DNA of 64,000 nt from Streptomyces cellostaticus (GCF_001513965.1 NZ_KQ948020.1:315463-379462); one strand, 5' to 3'. Shown: positions 1-10,671, counted from the stretch's first letter. The notes: generated by a model not told the origin, from the letters alone. Numbers and translations are program-made.

Positions 1-1
1 C

Positions 2-43
2 ACCACACCCCCGTATGTGGGGACCACACCCCCGTTCGGGGGT
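2..43. repeat. 13-bp direct repeat plus small hairpin upstream of the acyl-CoA synthetase operon
   Basis: ACCACACCCCCGT occurs at 2-14 and again at 23-35, exactly 21 bp apart, so both copies lie on the same face of the helix. The second copy runs into a 7-bp inverted repeat (ACCCCCG/CGGGGGT, 28-43). The position about 75 bp upstream of the first gene suggests an operator for that operon. The regulator is not identified. Confidence 0.4.
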
Positions 44-118
44 AGTGAGACCCGCATCACGGATTAGACGATGCCGGAGAGCCGCCCGGCAATGGTCCGG
101 AACATAGGAGGACAACCG

Positions 119-1792
119 ATGACGACGGCGACCGAGCTGTTCCGCAGTGCCCGGGACTTCCTGCTGGAGCACCGCGAGGACTATGCCACCGCCTACGAGG
201 GCTTCGCCTGGCCGCGGCCCCGGCACTTCAACTGGGCGCTGGACTGGTTCGACGCGATCGCCGACGGCAACGACCGGACCGCGCTGCACATCGTCGAGGA
301 GGACGGCACGGAGACCCGCCTCTCCTTCGCCGAGATGGCCGAGCGCTCGAACCGGGTCGCGAACCATCTGCGCGCGCGGGGCGTCGCCGCCGAGGACCGC
401 ATCCTCGTGATGCTCGGCAACCAGAAGGAGCTGTGGGAGACCGCGCTGGCCGCGATGAAGCTGCGCGCGGTCGTCATTCCGGCCACCCCGCTGCTCGGCC
501 CCGCCGACCTGCGCGACCGGGTCGAGCGGGGCCGGGTCGGGCACGTGCTCGTCCGGGCCGAGGACACCGCCAAGTTCGCGGACGTGCCCGGCGCCTACAC
601 CCGCATCGCGGTCGGCGGCCCGCCGGAGGAGGGCTGGGAGCCGTACGAGGACGCGTACACCGCCCCCGCCGAGTTCGTCCCCGACGGCCCCACCCTGGCC
701 GACGACCCGCTGATGCTGTACTTCACCTCCGGTACGACCGCCCGGCCCAAGCTGGTCGAGCACACCCACACCTCGTACCCGATCGGCCACCTGGCCACCC
801 TGTACTGGATCGGCCTCAGGCCCGGCGACGTGCACCTGAACATCTCTTCGCCGGGCTGGGCCAAGCACGCCTGGTCCAACCTGTTCGCCCCCTGGAACGC
901 CGAGGCGACGGTCTTCATCCACAACTACACCCGCTTCGACGCGGCCCGTCTCATGGCCGAGATGGACCGTAACGGGGTCACCACCTTCTGCGCCCCGCCG
1001 ACCGTGTGGCGCATGCTGATCCAGGCCGACCTGACCCAGCTCGCCACCCCGCCCCGCGAGGCCGTCGCCGCGGGCGAACCGCTCAACCCCGAGGTCATCG
1101 AGCAGGTCCGGCGGGCCTGGGGCGTCACCGTCCGGGACGGTTTCGGCCAGACCGAGACCGCCGTACAGGTCTCCAACAGCCCGGGCCAGCCCCTGAAGAC
1201 CGGCTCCATGGGCCGGCCGGGCCCCGGCTACCGCGTCGAGCTCCTCGACCCGGTCACCGGCGCCCCCGGCGCCGACGAGGGCGAGATCGCCCTCGACCTC
1301 TCCGCCCGTCCGGTGGGCGTGATGGCCGGCTACCACGGCGACCCCGACCGGACGGCCGAGGCGATGGCCGGCGGCTACTACCGCACCGGCGACATCGCCG
1401 CCCGCGACGAGGACGGTTATCTGACCTACGTCGGCCGTGCGGACGACGTCTTCAAGGCCTCCGACTACAAGATCAGCCCGTTCGAGCTGGAGAGCGCGCT
1501 GCTGGAGCACGAAGCGGTCGCCGAGGCGGCCGTCGTGCCCGCGCCCGACGAGCTGCGTCTTGCGGTACCGAAGGCCTACGTCGTCCTCGCCGAGGGCTGG
1601 GAGCCCGGACCCGGCACCGCGAAGGTCATCTTCGAGCACTCCCGCGAGGTGCTGGCCCCCTACAAGCGCATCCGCCGCCTGGAGTTCGGTGCCCTGCCCA
1701 AGACCGTCTCGGGCAAGATCCGCCGGATCGAGCTGCGCGAGGCGACGGCCGCGGGCTCGGCCGAGGAGTACCGCGAGGAGGACTTCCGGTGA
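119..1792 (+). CDS. AMP-dependent acyl-CoA synthetase, medium-chain/benzoate-CoA ligase type
   Basis: ANL-superfamily enzyme of 557 residues that should activate a carboxylic acid to acyl-AMP and then acyl-CoA in the cytoplasm. The P-loop YFTSGTTARPK lies near residue 201, followed by the SSPGWAKHAW and GFGQTET segments typical of medium-chain or benzoate-type ligases. The catalytic lysine is in the VSGKIRR motif near residue 530. I chose the ATG at 119 because AGGAGG lies 8 bases before it. An in-frame ATG at 71 would add 16 residues without a ribosome site. It is translationally coupled to the next synthetase gene by a GTGA overlap. The substrate cannot be told from sequence, but an aromatic or medium-chain acid is most likely. 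Confidence 0.85.
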   Translation: MTTATELFRSARDFLLEHREDYATAYEGFAWPRPRHFNWALDWFDAIADGNDRTALHIVEEDGTETRLSFAEMAERSNRVANHLRARGVAAEDRILVMLGNQKELWETALAAMKLRAVVIPATPLLGPADLRDRVERGRVGHVLVRAEDTAKFADVPGAYTRIAVGGPPEEGWEPYEDAYTAPAEFVPDGPTLADDPLMLYFTSGTTARPKLVEHTHTSYPIGHLATLYWIGLRPGDVHLNISSPGWAKHAWSNLFAPWNAEATVFIHNYTRFDAARLMAEMDRNGVTTFCAPPTVWRMLIQADLTQLATPPREAVAAGEPLNPEVIEQVRRAWGVTVRDGFGQTETAVQVSNSPGQPLKTGSMGRPGPGYRVELLDPVTGAPGADEGEIALDLSARPVGVMAGYHGDPDRTAEAMAGGYYRTGDIAARDEDGYLTYVGRADDVFKASDYKISPFELESALLEHEAVAEAAVVPAPDELRLAVPKAYVVLAEGWEPGPGTAKVIFEHSREVLAPYKRIRRLEFGALPKTVSGKIRRIELREATAAGSAEEYREEDFR

Positions 1793-3378
1793 GCGAGTCG
1801 TCGTACACGCACGGGACGAGTGCGACCGTCCTGCTGGGGGACACCGTCGGTGCCAGCCTGGACCGGGCCGTCGCCGCCTGGCCGGACCGCGAGGCGCTCG
1901 TCGACGTGCCGTCGGGGCGGCGCTGGACGTACGCGCAATTCGGTGCGGACGTGGAGGAGCTGGCGCAGGCGCTGGTCGCCGGTGGGGTCACCAAGGGCGA
2001 CCGGGTGGGCATCTGGGCGGTCAACTGCCCGGAGTGGGTCCTGGTCCAGTACGCCACCGCCCGCGTCGGGGCCATCATGGTCAACATCAACCCGGCCTAC
2101 CGCACCCACGAGGCCGAGTACGTCCTGGGCCAGGCCGGGATCTCCCTGCTCTTCGCCTCCGTCAGCCACAGGACCAGCGACTACCGGGCGATGGTCGAGC
2201 AAGTGCGGGGCAGGTGCCCCGAGTTGCGCGAGGTCGTGTACATCGGCGACCCGAGCTGGGAGGCGCTGCTGCGGCGCGGGAGCGCCGGTGCCCCGTACGA
2301 GCGGCTGTCCTGCGACGACCCCATCAACATCCAGTACACCTCGGGCACCACCGGCTTCCCGAAGGGAGCCACCCTCTCCCACCACAACATCCTCAACAAC
2401 GGCTATTTCGTGGGCGAGTTGATCGCCTACACCGAGCAGGACCGGATCTGCATCCCCGTGCCCTTCTACCACTGCTTCGGCATGGTGATGGGCAACCTGG
2501 CCGCGACCTCGCACGGCGCGTGCATGGTCATCCCCGCGCCGTCCTTCGACCCGAAGGCCACCCTGGAAGCGGTCCAGCAGGAGCGGTGCACCTCGCTGTA
2601 CGGCGTCCCGACCATGTTCATCGCGGAACTGAACCTCCCCGACTTCGCGACGTACGACCTCTCCACGCTGCGCACCGGCATCATGGCGGGCTCGTCCTGC
2701 CCGGTGGAGGTGATGAAGCGGGTGGTCGCCGAGATGCACATGGAGGAGGTCGCCATCTGCTACGGCATGACCGAGACCTCCCCGGTCTCCCTCCAGACCC
2801 GCAGGGACGACGACATGGAGCACCGCACCGAGACGGTCGGCCGGGTCCTGCCGCACCTGGAGGTCAAGGTCGTCGACCCGGCCACCGGCAGCACGCAGCC
2901 GCGCGGCACGGCCGGCGAGCTGTGCACCCGCGGCTACAGCGTGATGCTCGGCTACTGGAACGAGCCCGAGAAGACCGCCGAGGCCGTGGACGCGGGCCGC
3001 TGGATGCACACCGGGGACCTCGCGGTGATGCGCGAGGACGGGTACGTGGAGATCGTCGGCCGGATCAAGGACATGATCATCCGGGGCGGCGAGAACATCT
3101 ACCCGCGCGAGATCGAGGAGTTCCTCTACGCCCACCCGGGGATCAGGGACGTCCAGGTCGTCGGGGTGCCGCACGAGAAGTACGGCGAGGAGGTGCTGGC
3201 CTGCGTCATCCCGCGCGACCCCGCCGCCCCGCCCACCCTGGAGGACCTGCGCGCCTTCTGCCGGGACCGGCTCGCCCACTACAAGATCCCGAGCCGGCTC
3301 CGGATCCTCGACTCCTTCCCGATGACGGTCTCCGGGAAGGTGCGCAAGGTGGAGCTGCGGGAGAAGTACGGCCTGTGA
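1789..3378 (+). CDS. Acyl-CoA synthetase, FadD-like AMP-binding enzyme
   Basis: A second ANL-family ligase, 529 residues, starting at a GTG that overlaps the previous stop (GTGA), so the two are one operon. The adenylate P-loop YTSGTTGFPKG lies near residue 182, the GMTETSPVS segment near 325, the GRIKDMIIRGGENIYP hinge region near 425, and the catalytic lysine in VSGKVRKVELRE near 515. Domain order and length are normal for a fatty-acyl-CoA synthase. Two adjacent ligases of different subfamilies suggest linked degradation of two acids or an acid and its chain-shortened product. This is inference, because no beta-oxidation genes are adjacent. Confidence 0.85.
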   Translation: MSESSYTHGTSATVLLGDTVGASLDRAVAAWPDREALVDVPSGRRWTYAQFGADVEELAQALVAGGVTKGDRVGIWAVNCPEWVLVQYATARVGAIMVNINPAYRTHEAEYVLGQAGISLLFASVSHRTSDYRAMVEQVRGRCPELREVVYIGDPSWEALLRRGSAGAPYERLSCDDPINIQYTSGTTGFPKGATLSHHNILNNGYFVGELIAYTEQDRICIPVPFYHCFGMVMGNLAATSHGACMVIPAPSFDPKATLEAVQQERCTSLYGVPTMFIAELNLPDFATYDLSTLRTGIMAGSSCPVEVMKRVVAEMHMEEVAICYGMTETSPVSLQTRRDDDMEHRTETVGRVLPHLEVKVVDPATGSTQPRGTAGELCTRGYSVMLGYWNEPEKTAEAVDAGRWMHTGDLAVMREDGYVEIVGRIKDMIIRGGENIYPREIEEFLYAHPGIRDVQVVGVPHEKYGEEVLACVIPRDPAAPPTLEDLRAFCRDRLAHYKIPSRLRILDSFPMTVSGKVRKVELREKYGL

Positions 3379-3382
3379 TCTC

Positions 3383-4078
3383 TCAGCCCGCGCCCGACTC
3401 GGACAGTTCCTGACCGGGGCCGTTCACCGGGGTCGGGGTGCCCGTGAGGTCGAGGACGAACAGCGGGACGCTCAGCGTGTCGGCGCGGGCGCGGGCCTCC
3501 TCGGCGTACCCGGACAGGGAGAAGTACACACACGCGGCCGACTCCGTCATGGCCGTCAGCCACAGGCACTCCACGTCCCGTGAGGAGGCCGGGCGCACGG
3601 CCGGGTCCACCTGGGCGACCAGGCCGTGCGCGGCGAGCCCGATCCCGGACGGGGGCCGCTGGTCGGCGCGGCGGATGTCCCGGTAGCCGAGCCAGCGCAG
3701 ATAGAGCGCGGCCGCGGTGACGGCGTCCCGGGCGGTGCGGATGGTGAGGGGCCGGAAGGGGGCGCGGCGGGCGGGGGCCTGGTGGGCGTCCGCTTCCGGC
3801 CGTGCCGTGGGCGAAGGGGCATCGCTCACCGGGAGACGCAGGACCGTGCCGCACGGGCAGCCCAGCTCCGGGTGCGGCCACTGGTTGCTGCGGCCGCAGG
3901 CCGCGCAGCGCACGGTGACCCACTCCTCGTCCCAGGCGCGGTGCGCGAGCATCACCGGTCCGGCCGCCCGGTCCAGCCGCGGGGCCGCGGGGCTGCCGCA
4001 GGCGCAGGGATACGGCGGCGCGGTGTAGACGTGCTCGCGCCGGCAGGCCGGACAGCGCACCGGCACGCTCTCGGGCAT
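3383..4078 (-). CDS. Zinc-ribbon protein with a degenerate Mrr-like domain
   Basis: 231 residues starting at an ATG preceded by GGAG. An upstream in-frame ATG exists at 4159 but has less support. The N-terminal half has two zinc-ribbon-like cysteine sets (C9/C12 with C25/C27, and C58/C61 with C74/C76). The C-terminal half (about 115-215) resembles the Mrr_cat restriction-endonuclease fold: GYRDI, then SGIGLAAHGLVAQVD, then VYFSLSGYAEEAR. The positions where an active Mrr enzyme has D and QxK read G and QVD, so catalysis is probably lost. It converges with the upstream synthetase operon with only 4 bases between the stops. A DNA- or RNA-binding role is possible. The function is unknown. Confidence 0.7.
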   Translation of the reverse strand: MPESVPVRCPACRREHVYTAPPYPCACGSPAAPRLDRAAGPVMLAHRAWDEEWVTVRCAACGRSNQWPHPELGCPCGTVLRLPVSDAPSPTARPEADAHQAPARRAPFRPLTIRTARDAVTAAALYLRWLGYRDIRRADQRPPSGIGLAAHGLVAQVDPAVRPASSRDVECLWLTAMTESAACVYFSLSGYAEEARARADTLSVPLFVLDLTGTPTPVNGPGQELSESGAG

Positions 4079-4227
4079 GGCCACTCCAGGGCGTCGCGTC
4101 GGATCCGTCACGTCGGGACGGTCGCACAGGCAGCGCTGCCCATCGTCCTCCTGCCGCACCCCGCTTGTCCGCCGCTTCCCGCTGTCTTGCCCTCTCTTGA
4201 CGACGTCCGCCCACCCCCCTACATTGT

Positions 4228-4265
4228 TTCCAGATAGTAGAAGTTAAATTCCGTATTGCGGAATT
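4228..4265. promoter_or_regulatory. Tandem AllR-type operators of gcl
   Basis: A perfect site TTCCGTATTGCGGAA lies at 4249-4263, extended to 7-bp arms by flanking AA/TT at 4247-4265. A weaker copy, TTCCAGATAGTAGAA, lies at 4228-4242, with centres 21 bp apart. The strong site is identical to the one before hyi and close to those before allR/allB, aceB and the catalase gene. The likely ligand is the IclR-family regulator encoded at 39283-40077. Confidence 0.75.
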
Positions 4266-4339
4266 GCTCAATCTGGAGACTGTGCTCACCGCGGGGCGCG
4301 ACGGGAGTACGCATCCGACAGCCGAAGCAGGAGTACTCG

Positions 4340-6127
<1,788 letters not shown>

Positions 6128-6142
6128 CCCGCCTGACACACC

Positions 6143-6183
6143 ACAGGGGCGGCCCCTCCCGAGCAGGGAGGGGCCGCCCCTGT
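6143..6183. terminator. gcl terminator
   Basis: Perfect 18-bp GC-rich inverted repeat (6143-6160 and 6166-6183) with a 5-base loop GAGCA, starting 15 bases after the gcl stop. There is no marked T-run, as is usual in streptomycetes. Confidence 0.85.
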
Positions 6184-6658
6184 GCGTCGTACGGCGCGCG
6201 ACCGGGCGGCTCGCACACGGCGCCGCAGCGGAAGCCCCCGCCGCCCGGGCTGCCGACTCGCGTTCCGTGACGCCGTCGGCGGCAGGCCGGGCAGAGGGCG
6301 ACGCGTGGTCCGCCTCCGCGAGCGCCGGCAGGGCTTTTGAGGGCGCCGGGCCCGTGGTGCGTACGGTGCCTGGTCGGTCCGCCTGCGGCGCGTCGCGCAG
6401 ATGCAGGCCCGGCACCGCCACCGTCACGGCTGCCCGGGCGCTGCCGCGCAGCAGCGTCAGCGCGTGTGCTTCGGCCGGGATCGTCGTCGTATCCGCCACG
6501 AGGCACCCCCGCGGGGCCCGCCGCCCCCGTGCCGACGGGCCCCGCGTGCCGGTAAGGTGCCCGGCTTCGGGGGTGGTTGACGCCTCCTCGGGGGTGTTCA
6601 GAGGTTGATTTGAGGGTTGCGTGGGCCCGGGTACGGCCGCCTGCCGTACGCGGCGTCC
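6184..6658. other. 475-bp region without a convincing gene
   Basis: No reading frame here has convincing support on either strand. A GTG at 6499 on the minus strand opens a frame that runs through the gcl terminator and into gcl, so it is probably chance or the remains of a lost gene. Short GC-rich hairpins such as CCCCGCGGGG near 6510 are present. Confidence 0.4.
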
Positions 6659-6892
6659 CTAGAGCTCGTGCTCCGACAGGCCCGGCCAGTCGTCCGGCCC
6701 GCCGCCCTGCCACTCGATGAGATCGCTCTCCTCGACCTCGATCCGGTCCAGGTCGGCCAGTCGCAGGATCTCGACGACATCGTCCAGGTGGGAGGCGAGG
6801 CCCAGGGTGACCTCGCCCTCGGTGACGCGGCGGGAGCCGTCCAGGGCCGGGGCGTGGACCACGATGTGCGGGTACTGCGTCGGATTGCCCAT
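6659..6892 (-). CDS. Small acidic conserved-type hypothetical protein
   Basis: 77 residues, strongly acidic, starting MGNPTQYPHIVVHAPALDG and ending in SEHEL. Alternating hydrophobic and acidic residues in the middle (VEILRLADLDRIEVEES) suggest a compact alpha/beta fold. No known family motif was recognised. The frame remains open upstream to 7216, but that part is arginine-rich and crosses a 15-bp hairpin, so I start at the ATG at 6892. It lies alone between gcl and the catalase gene, and codon use is normal for the window. Confidence 0.6.
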   Translation of the reverse strand: MGNPTQYPHIVVHAPALDGSRRVTEGEVTLGLASHLDDVVEILRLADLDRIEVEESDLIEWQGGGPDDWPGLSEHEL

Positions 6893-7289
6893 GGCTTCAG
6901 CGTCCTGCGGACGGGGCGGATGCGCACGCCGGAGCCGCCCCGGGACAGCACGAAGCGCCCCCCTGAACAGGGGGGCGCTTCGGTGTCGTCTGATGACCGT
7001 CCGACGGCGCGAGGCTGGGCGCGACAGGACATTCGCGCCGCCGGACGGAGAGTGGGGACCTCTCACCGAGGTCGTGGCTGGGGACCGCGGCGGATGCGAC
7101 GGAGCCGGGAACCCTTCCCTCTGGTCGAGAAGGGACTCGGATCCTTCACCACCGCACTGGCTCGCACACCGCCGCGGTCCTCGCCCTGCCCGCCGTACCG
7201 AGTGGTCACCCCTCATCCGGACCGCTCGGTTGCGGGTCGTATGCGTCTGGCTCCGACCTCCCCGTCGGTCCCGGACGCAATCCGTGGCC
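6893..7289. other. 397-bp spacer between the catalase gene and the small acidic gene
   Basis: No gene was recognised. Apart from the hairpin at 6951-6982 it has only a weak inverted repeat near 7105-7135 (CCCTTC/GAAGGG), which could help end catalase transcription. Confidence 0.4.
6951..6982. terminator. Hairpin, probable catalase-side terminator
   Basis: Perfect 15-bp inverted repeat, arms 6951-6965 and 6968-6982, with only two bases between the arms. It sits downstream of the catalase gene on the minus strand and about 60 bases before the start of the small acidic gene, so it should insulate the two. Confidence 0.65.
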
Positions 7290-8747
7290 TCAGTCCTCGC
7301 GCAGGGCGCGGACCGCCTCCTCCACGCGCTTGCCGTACTCGGGGTCGGCGGCGTGGAAGTGGGCCAGGTTCTTCTCGATCACGTCGTCGCGGGAGACCTG
7401 CGAGAGGCCGCCGGCGATGTTCGCGACCAGACGCTGCTTCTCTTCCTCGGACATCAGGCGGTACAGCTCGCCCGCCTGGAAGAAGTGGTCGTCCTTGGTG
7501 TGCAGCGGGGCCTCGTGGGTGCCGGTGTGGCCGGAGACCGCCAGCGGGGCCGACAGCGGGCGGCCGGTCTCCACCGGGCCGTCGTACGAGTTCGGCTCGT
7601 AGTTCTTGGCGTTCCGGCCCTGGGCGTTGGACGCCATGAAGCCGTCGCGGCCGTAGTTCTGCGCGGTCGTCGCCTTCGGGGCGTTGACGGCCAGCAGGGT
7701 GTGGTTGACGCCCAGGCGGTAGCGGTGCGCGTCCGCGTAGGCGAACAGACGGCCCTGGAGCATCTTGTCGGGAGAGGGGCCGATGCCCGGAACGAAGTTG
7801 TTCGGGGAGAACGCGGCCTGCTCGACCTCGGCGAAGACGTTGTCCGGGTTGCGGTCCAGCACCAGGCGGCCGACCCGCTGCAGCGGGTAGTCCTTGTGCG
7901 GCCACACCTTGGTCAGGTCGAACGGGTTGAAGCGGTAGTCCGCCGCCTCGGCCGCCGGCATGACCTGGACGTAGAGCGTCCAGGACGGGTGCACACCCCG
8001 CTCGATGGCCTGGAGCAGGTCCGTCTGGTGCGAGTTGGCGTCCTTGCCCGCCAGCTCGGCGCCTTGCTCGGCGGACAGGCAGCGGATGCCCTGGTTCGTC
8101 TTGAAGTGGTACTTGACGAAGAAGGCCTCACCCTCGGCGTTCGTCCACTGGTAGGTGTGCGAGCCGTACCCGTTCATGTGGCGGTACGACGCCGGGATGC
8201 CGCGGTCGCCCATCAGCCAGGTCACCTGGTGCGTGGCCTCGGGGGCGTGCGCCCAGAAGTCCCAGACGTTGTCCGGCTCCTGCTTGCCGGTGAACGGGTC
8301 GCGCTTCTGCGAGTGGATGAAGTCGGGGAACTTGATCGGGTCCTTGATGAAGAACACCGGGGTGTTGTTGCCGACGAGGTCGTAGTTGCCCTCCTCGGTG
8401 TAGAACTTCAGCGCGAAGCCGCGCGGGTCACGGACCGCGTCCGCGCCGCCGAGGGAGTCGGCGACGGTGGAGAAGCGCAGGAAGACCTCGGTGCGCTTGC
8501 CGATCTCGCTCAGGAAGTCGGCGTGGGTGTAGCCGGTGACGTCGTCCGTCACCTCGAAGTGGCCGTACGCACCGGAGCCACGGGCGTGCACCACGCGCTC
8601 CGGGATCCGCTCGCGGTTGAAGCGCGCGAGCTTCTCCAGGAGGTGCTGGTCCTGGAGCAGCAGCGGGCCGCCGACGCCGGCGGAGGCGGAATTCTGGTTG
8701 TCGGCGACCGGGGCGCCGGACTCTGTCGTGAGCACGCGCTTCGACAT
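7290..8747 (-). CDS. katA: Monofunctional haem catalase
   Basis: 485-residue small-subunit clade catalase that splits H2O2 into water and oxygen. The catalytic distal histidine is H54 (RVVHARG), the distal asparagine N127 (DLVGNNTPVFF), and the proximal haem tyrosine Y337 in RLFAYADAHRYRLG. Length and motifs are complete, and no signal peptide is seen, so it is cytoplasmic. The promoter region carries an AllR-type palindrome and a TTCAAC-type palindrome shared with the purine genes, besides its own 8-bp inverted repeat. This context suggests its job is to remove the H2O2 made by uricase. The next gene on the same strand (glxR) ends 161 bp upstream, so catalase probably has its own promoter. 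Confidence 0.95.
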   Translation of the reverse strand: MSKRVLTTESGAPVADNQNSASAGVGGPLLLQDQHLLEKLARFNRERIPERVVHARGSGAYGHFEVTDDVTGYTHADFLSEIGKRTEVFLRFSTVADSLGGADAVRDPRGFALKFYTEEGNYDLVGNNTPVFFIKDPIKFPDFIHSQKRDPFTGKQEPDNVWDFWAHAPEATHQVTWLMGDRGIPASYRHMNGYGSHTYQWTNAEGEAFFVKYHFKTNQGIRCLSAEQGAELAGKDANSHQTDLLQAIERGVHPSWTLYVQVMPAAEAADYRFNPFDLTKVWPHKDYPLQRVGRLVLDRNPDNVFAEVEQAAFSPNNFVPGIGPSPDKMLQGRLFAYADAHRYRLGVNHTLLAVNAPKATTAQNYGRDGFMASNAQGRNAKNYEPNSYDGPVETGRPLSAPLAVSGHTGTHEAPLHTKDDHFFQAGELYRLMSEEEKQRLVANIAGGLSQVSRDDVIEKNLAHFHAADPEYGKRVEEAVRALRED

Positions 8748-8771
8748 CGTGGACCTTCCGTGCGGGTGGCA

Positions 8772-8838
8772 GCGGAAACCTGTTTCCGCTTTGTGGAGCC
8801 TAGAAGTGGGGAGATCTGAACGTCAACAGTTTGTTGAA
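8772..8838. promoter_or_regulatory. Catalase operator region: three inverted repeats
   Basis: From the gene outward: GCGGAAAC-CT-GTTTCCGC (8772-8789), overlapping the AllR-type site TTCCGCTTTGTGGAG (8784-8798, one mismatch from the allR/allB site), then GTCAACAGTTTGTTGAA (8822-8838). The last, read on the minus strand, is TTCAAC-AAACT-GTTGAC and matches the site before the urate operon. Control by AllR and a second regulator is inferred. Confidence 0.65.
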
Positions 8839-8908
8839 GTCGAATCCGGGCCGCGGTGCCGCCTGGGCGCGACAGGACAGGTGTCAGCGGCACCGCGGCC
8901 CGGAAGTC

Positions 8909-9799
8909 TCAGAGCTGTGCGCCCGAGAGGCGCTCGACGGCGCGCAGCAGCGCCGAGTGGTCCAGACCGCCGTCGCCCTGCGCGCGCAGGCTGGCGACCA
9001 GCTGGGCGACCACCGCGCCGACCGGCAGGGCCGCGCCGACGTTGCGGGCGGCGTCGGTGACGATGCCCATGTCCTTGTGGTGCAGGTCGATGCGGAAGCC
9101 CGGCTTGAAGTCGCGGTTCAGGAAGTTGTCCTTCTTGCGCGTCAGCACGGTCGAGCCCGCGAGGCCGCCGTTGAGGACGTCCAGCGCGGCCGTCAGGTCC
9201 ACGCCCGACTTCTCCAGGAAGACCACGGCCTCGGCGCAGGCCTGGATGTTCACGGCGACGATCAGCTGGTTGGCCGCCTTCACGGTCTGGCCGGAGCCGT
9301 GCGGGCCGCACAGCACGATGGTCTTGCCCAGCGCGTCGAAGATCGGCTTGGCCTGGTCGAAGTCGGCCTGCTCGCCGCCGACCATGATCGACAGCACGGC
9401 CTCGACGGCGCCGGCCTCACCGCCGGAGACGGGGGCGTCCAGGACGCGGATGCCCTTCTCCTTGGCGGCCTTCGCGAGGTCCACGGAGGTCTGCGGGGTG
9501 ATCGAGGACATGTCGATCAGCAGGGCGCCCTGCCGGGCGTTCTCCAGGATGCCGTCGGGGCCGTAGGAGATGGCCTCGACGTGCGGGGAGGCGGGCACCA
9601 TCGTGATGACCACGTCGGCGTCGCGCACGGCCTCGGCGATCGAGGAGGCCGCGCTGCCGCCGGCGGCGGCCAGCCGGTCCAGCTTGTCCTGTTCCAACGT
9701 GAAGCCGGTGACGTCGTAACCCGCCTTGATCAGGTTCTCGGACATGGGGGAGCCCATGATGCCGAGGCCGATCCATGCGATCTTGGGAAGGTTGCTCAT
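8909..9799 (-). CDS. glxR: 2-hydroxy-3-oxopropionate (tartronate semialdehyde) reductase
   Basis: 296-residue beta-hydroxyacid dehydrogenase that reduces tartronate semialdehyde to glycerate with NAD(P)H. The Rossmann motif is IGLGIMG (10-16), the substrate-binding segment DAPVSGGEAGA (121-131), and the catalytic lysine K174 in GSGQTVKAANQ. I start at the ATG at 9799, followed by SNLPKIAWIG, although the frame stays open upstream. It follows hyi by 41 bp on the same strand, so the two form an operon that processes the Gcl product. Alternative members of the family act on 3-hydroxyisobutyrate, but the hyi and gcl neighbourhood decides for GlxR. Confidence 0.93.
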   Translation of the reverse strand: MSNLPKIAWIGLGIMGSPMSENLIKAGYDVTGFTLEQDKLDRLAAAGGSAASSIAEAVRDADVVITMVPASPHVEAISYGPDGILENARQGALLIDMSSITPQTSVDLAKAAKEKGIRVLDAPVSGGEAGAVEAVLSIMVGGEQADFDQAKPIFDALGKTIVLCGPHGSGQTVKAANQLIVAVNIQACAEAVVFLEKSGVDLTAALDVLNGGLAGSTVLTRKKDNFLNRDFKPGFRIDLHHKDMGIVTDAARNVGAALPVGAVVAQLVASLRAQGDGGLDHSALLRAVERLSGAQL

Positions 9800-9840
9800 G
9801 ATTGGGGGTGCCTCTCTAGCTGCTCTGCAAAGTCGGGGGG

Positions 9841-10671
9841 TCAGCGCGCTTCGCGCGGGAGCCACTCGAAGGCCTCGGCGCTCGGGCGGTCGCCCGGCTT
9901 GTACTCCAGGCCGACCCAGCCGTCGTAACCGGCCTTCTTCAGCTGGTCGAGCAGCTCCTCCAGCGGGAGCGAACCCGTCCCGGGGGCGCCGCGGCCGGGG
10001 TTGTCGGCGATCTGTACATGGCCGGTCTTCGCCGCGTAGCGCTCGATCACCGAGGGCAGGTCCTCGCCGTTCATGGACAGGTGGTAGAGGTCCATGAGGA
10101 ACTTCGCGTTGCCGAGCCCGGTCGCCGCGTTGACCTTGTCGACGACCTCGATCGCGGCCGGTGCCGACACCAGCGGGTACCGCGGCGACTCCGGCTGGTT
10201 CAGCGCCTCGATCAGGAGGATCGCGCCGATCCGGTCCGCGGCCCGCGCCGCGAGGGCGAGGTTCTCCAGGGCGAGCGCGTCCTGCTCGGCCGCCTCCACG
10301 CCGTCGACGCGGTTGCCGTACAGCGCGTTGAGCGCGGTGCAGCCGAGGGAGGCGGCGAAGTCGGCGGCCACGTCGATGTTGGCACGGAACTTCTCCGACT
10401 CCTCGCCCGGGACCGACAGTGCGCCGCGGTCCGGGCCCGGCAGCTGTCCGGCGTAGAAGTTCAGACCCGTGAGCTGGACGCCCGCGTCCTCGATCGCCTT
10501 CTTCAGGGCGTCGAGCTCGGACTGCTCGGGGGTGGGGGAGTCGACCCAGGGCCACCACAGCTCGACCGCGGTGAAGCCCGCCGCGGCGGCGGCCGCGGGA
10601 CGCTCCAGGAGCGGGAGTTCCGTGAAGAGGATCGACAGGTTGACGTTGAAGCGCTGGTCTGCGAATCCCAT
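9841..10671 (-). CDS. hyi: Hydroxypyruvate isomerase
   Basis: 276-residue TIM-barrel enzyme of the xylose-isomerase-like superfamily that interconverts hydroxypyruvate and tartronate semialdehyde. The metal-binding strands are seen as LLIEALN, FLMDLYHLSM, HVQIADNPGRG and VGLEYKP. It starts MGFADQRFNVNLSILF behind a GGAAGGGAG ribosome site. It is first in the hyi-glxR operon and has tandem AllR-type operators 30 bp upstream. In S. coelicolor, AllR is known from published work to control hyi, and over-expression of hyi in an allR mutant lowers antibiotic production. Whether the same holds here is inference from the conserved site. Confidence 0.95.
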   Translation of the reverse strand: MGFADQRFNVNLSILFTELPLLERPAAAAAAGFTAVELWWPWVDSPTPEQSELDALKKAIEDAGVQLTGLNFYAGQLPGPDRGALSVPGEESEKFRANIDVAADFAASLGCTALNALYGNRVDGVEAAEQDALALENLALAARAADRIGAILLIEALNQPESPRYPLVSAPAAIEVVDKVNAATGLGNAKFLMDLYHLSMNGEDLPSVIERYAAKTGHVQIADNPGRGAPGTGSLPLEELLDQLKKAGYDGWVGLEYKPGDRPSAEAFEWLPREAR

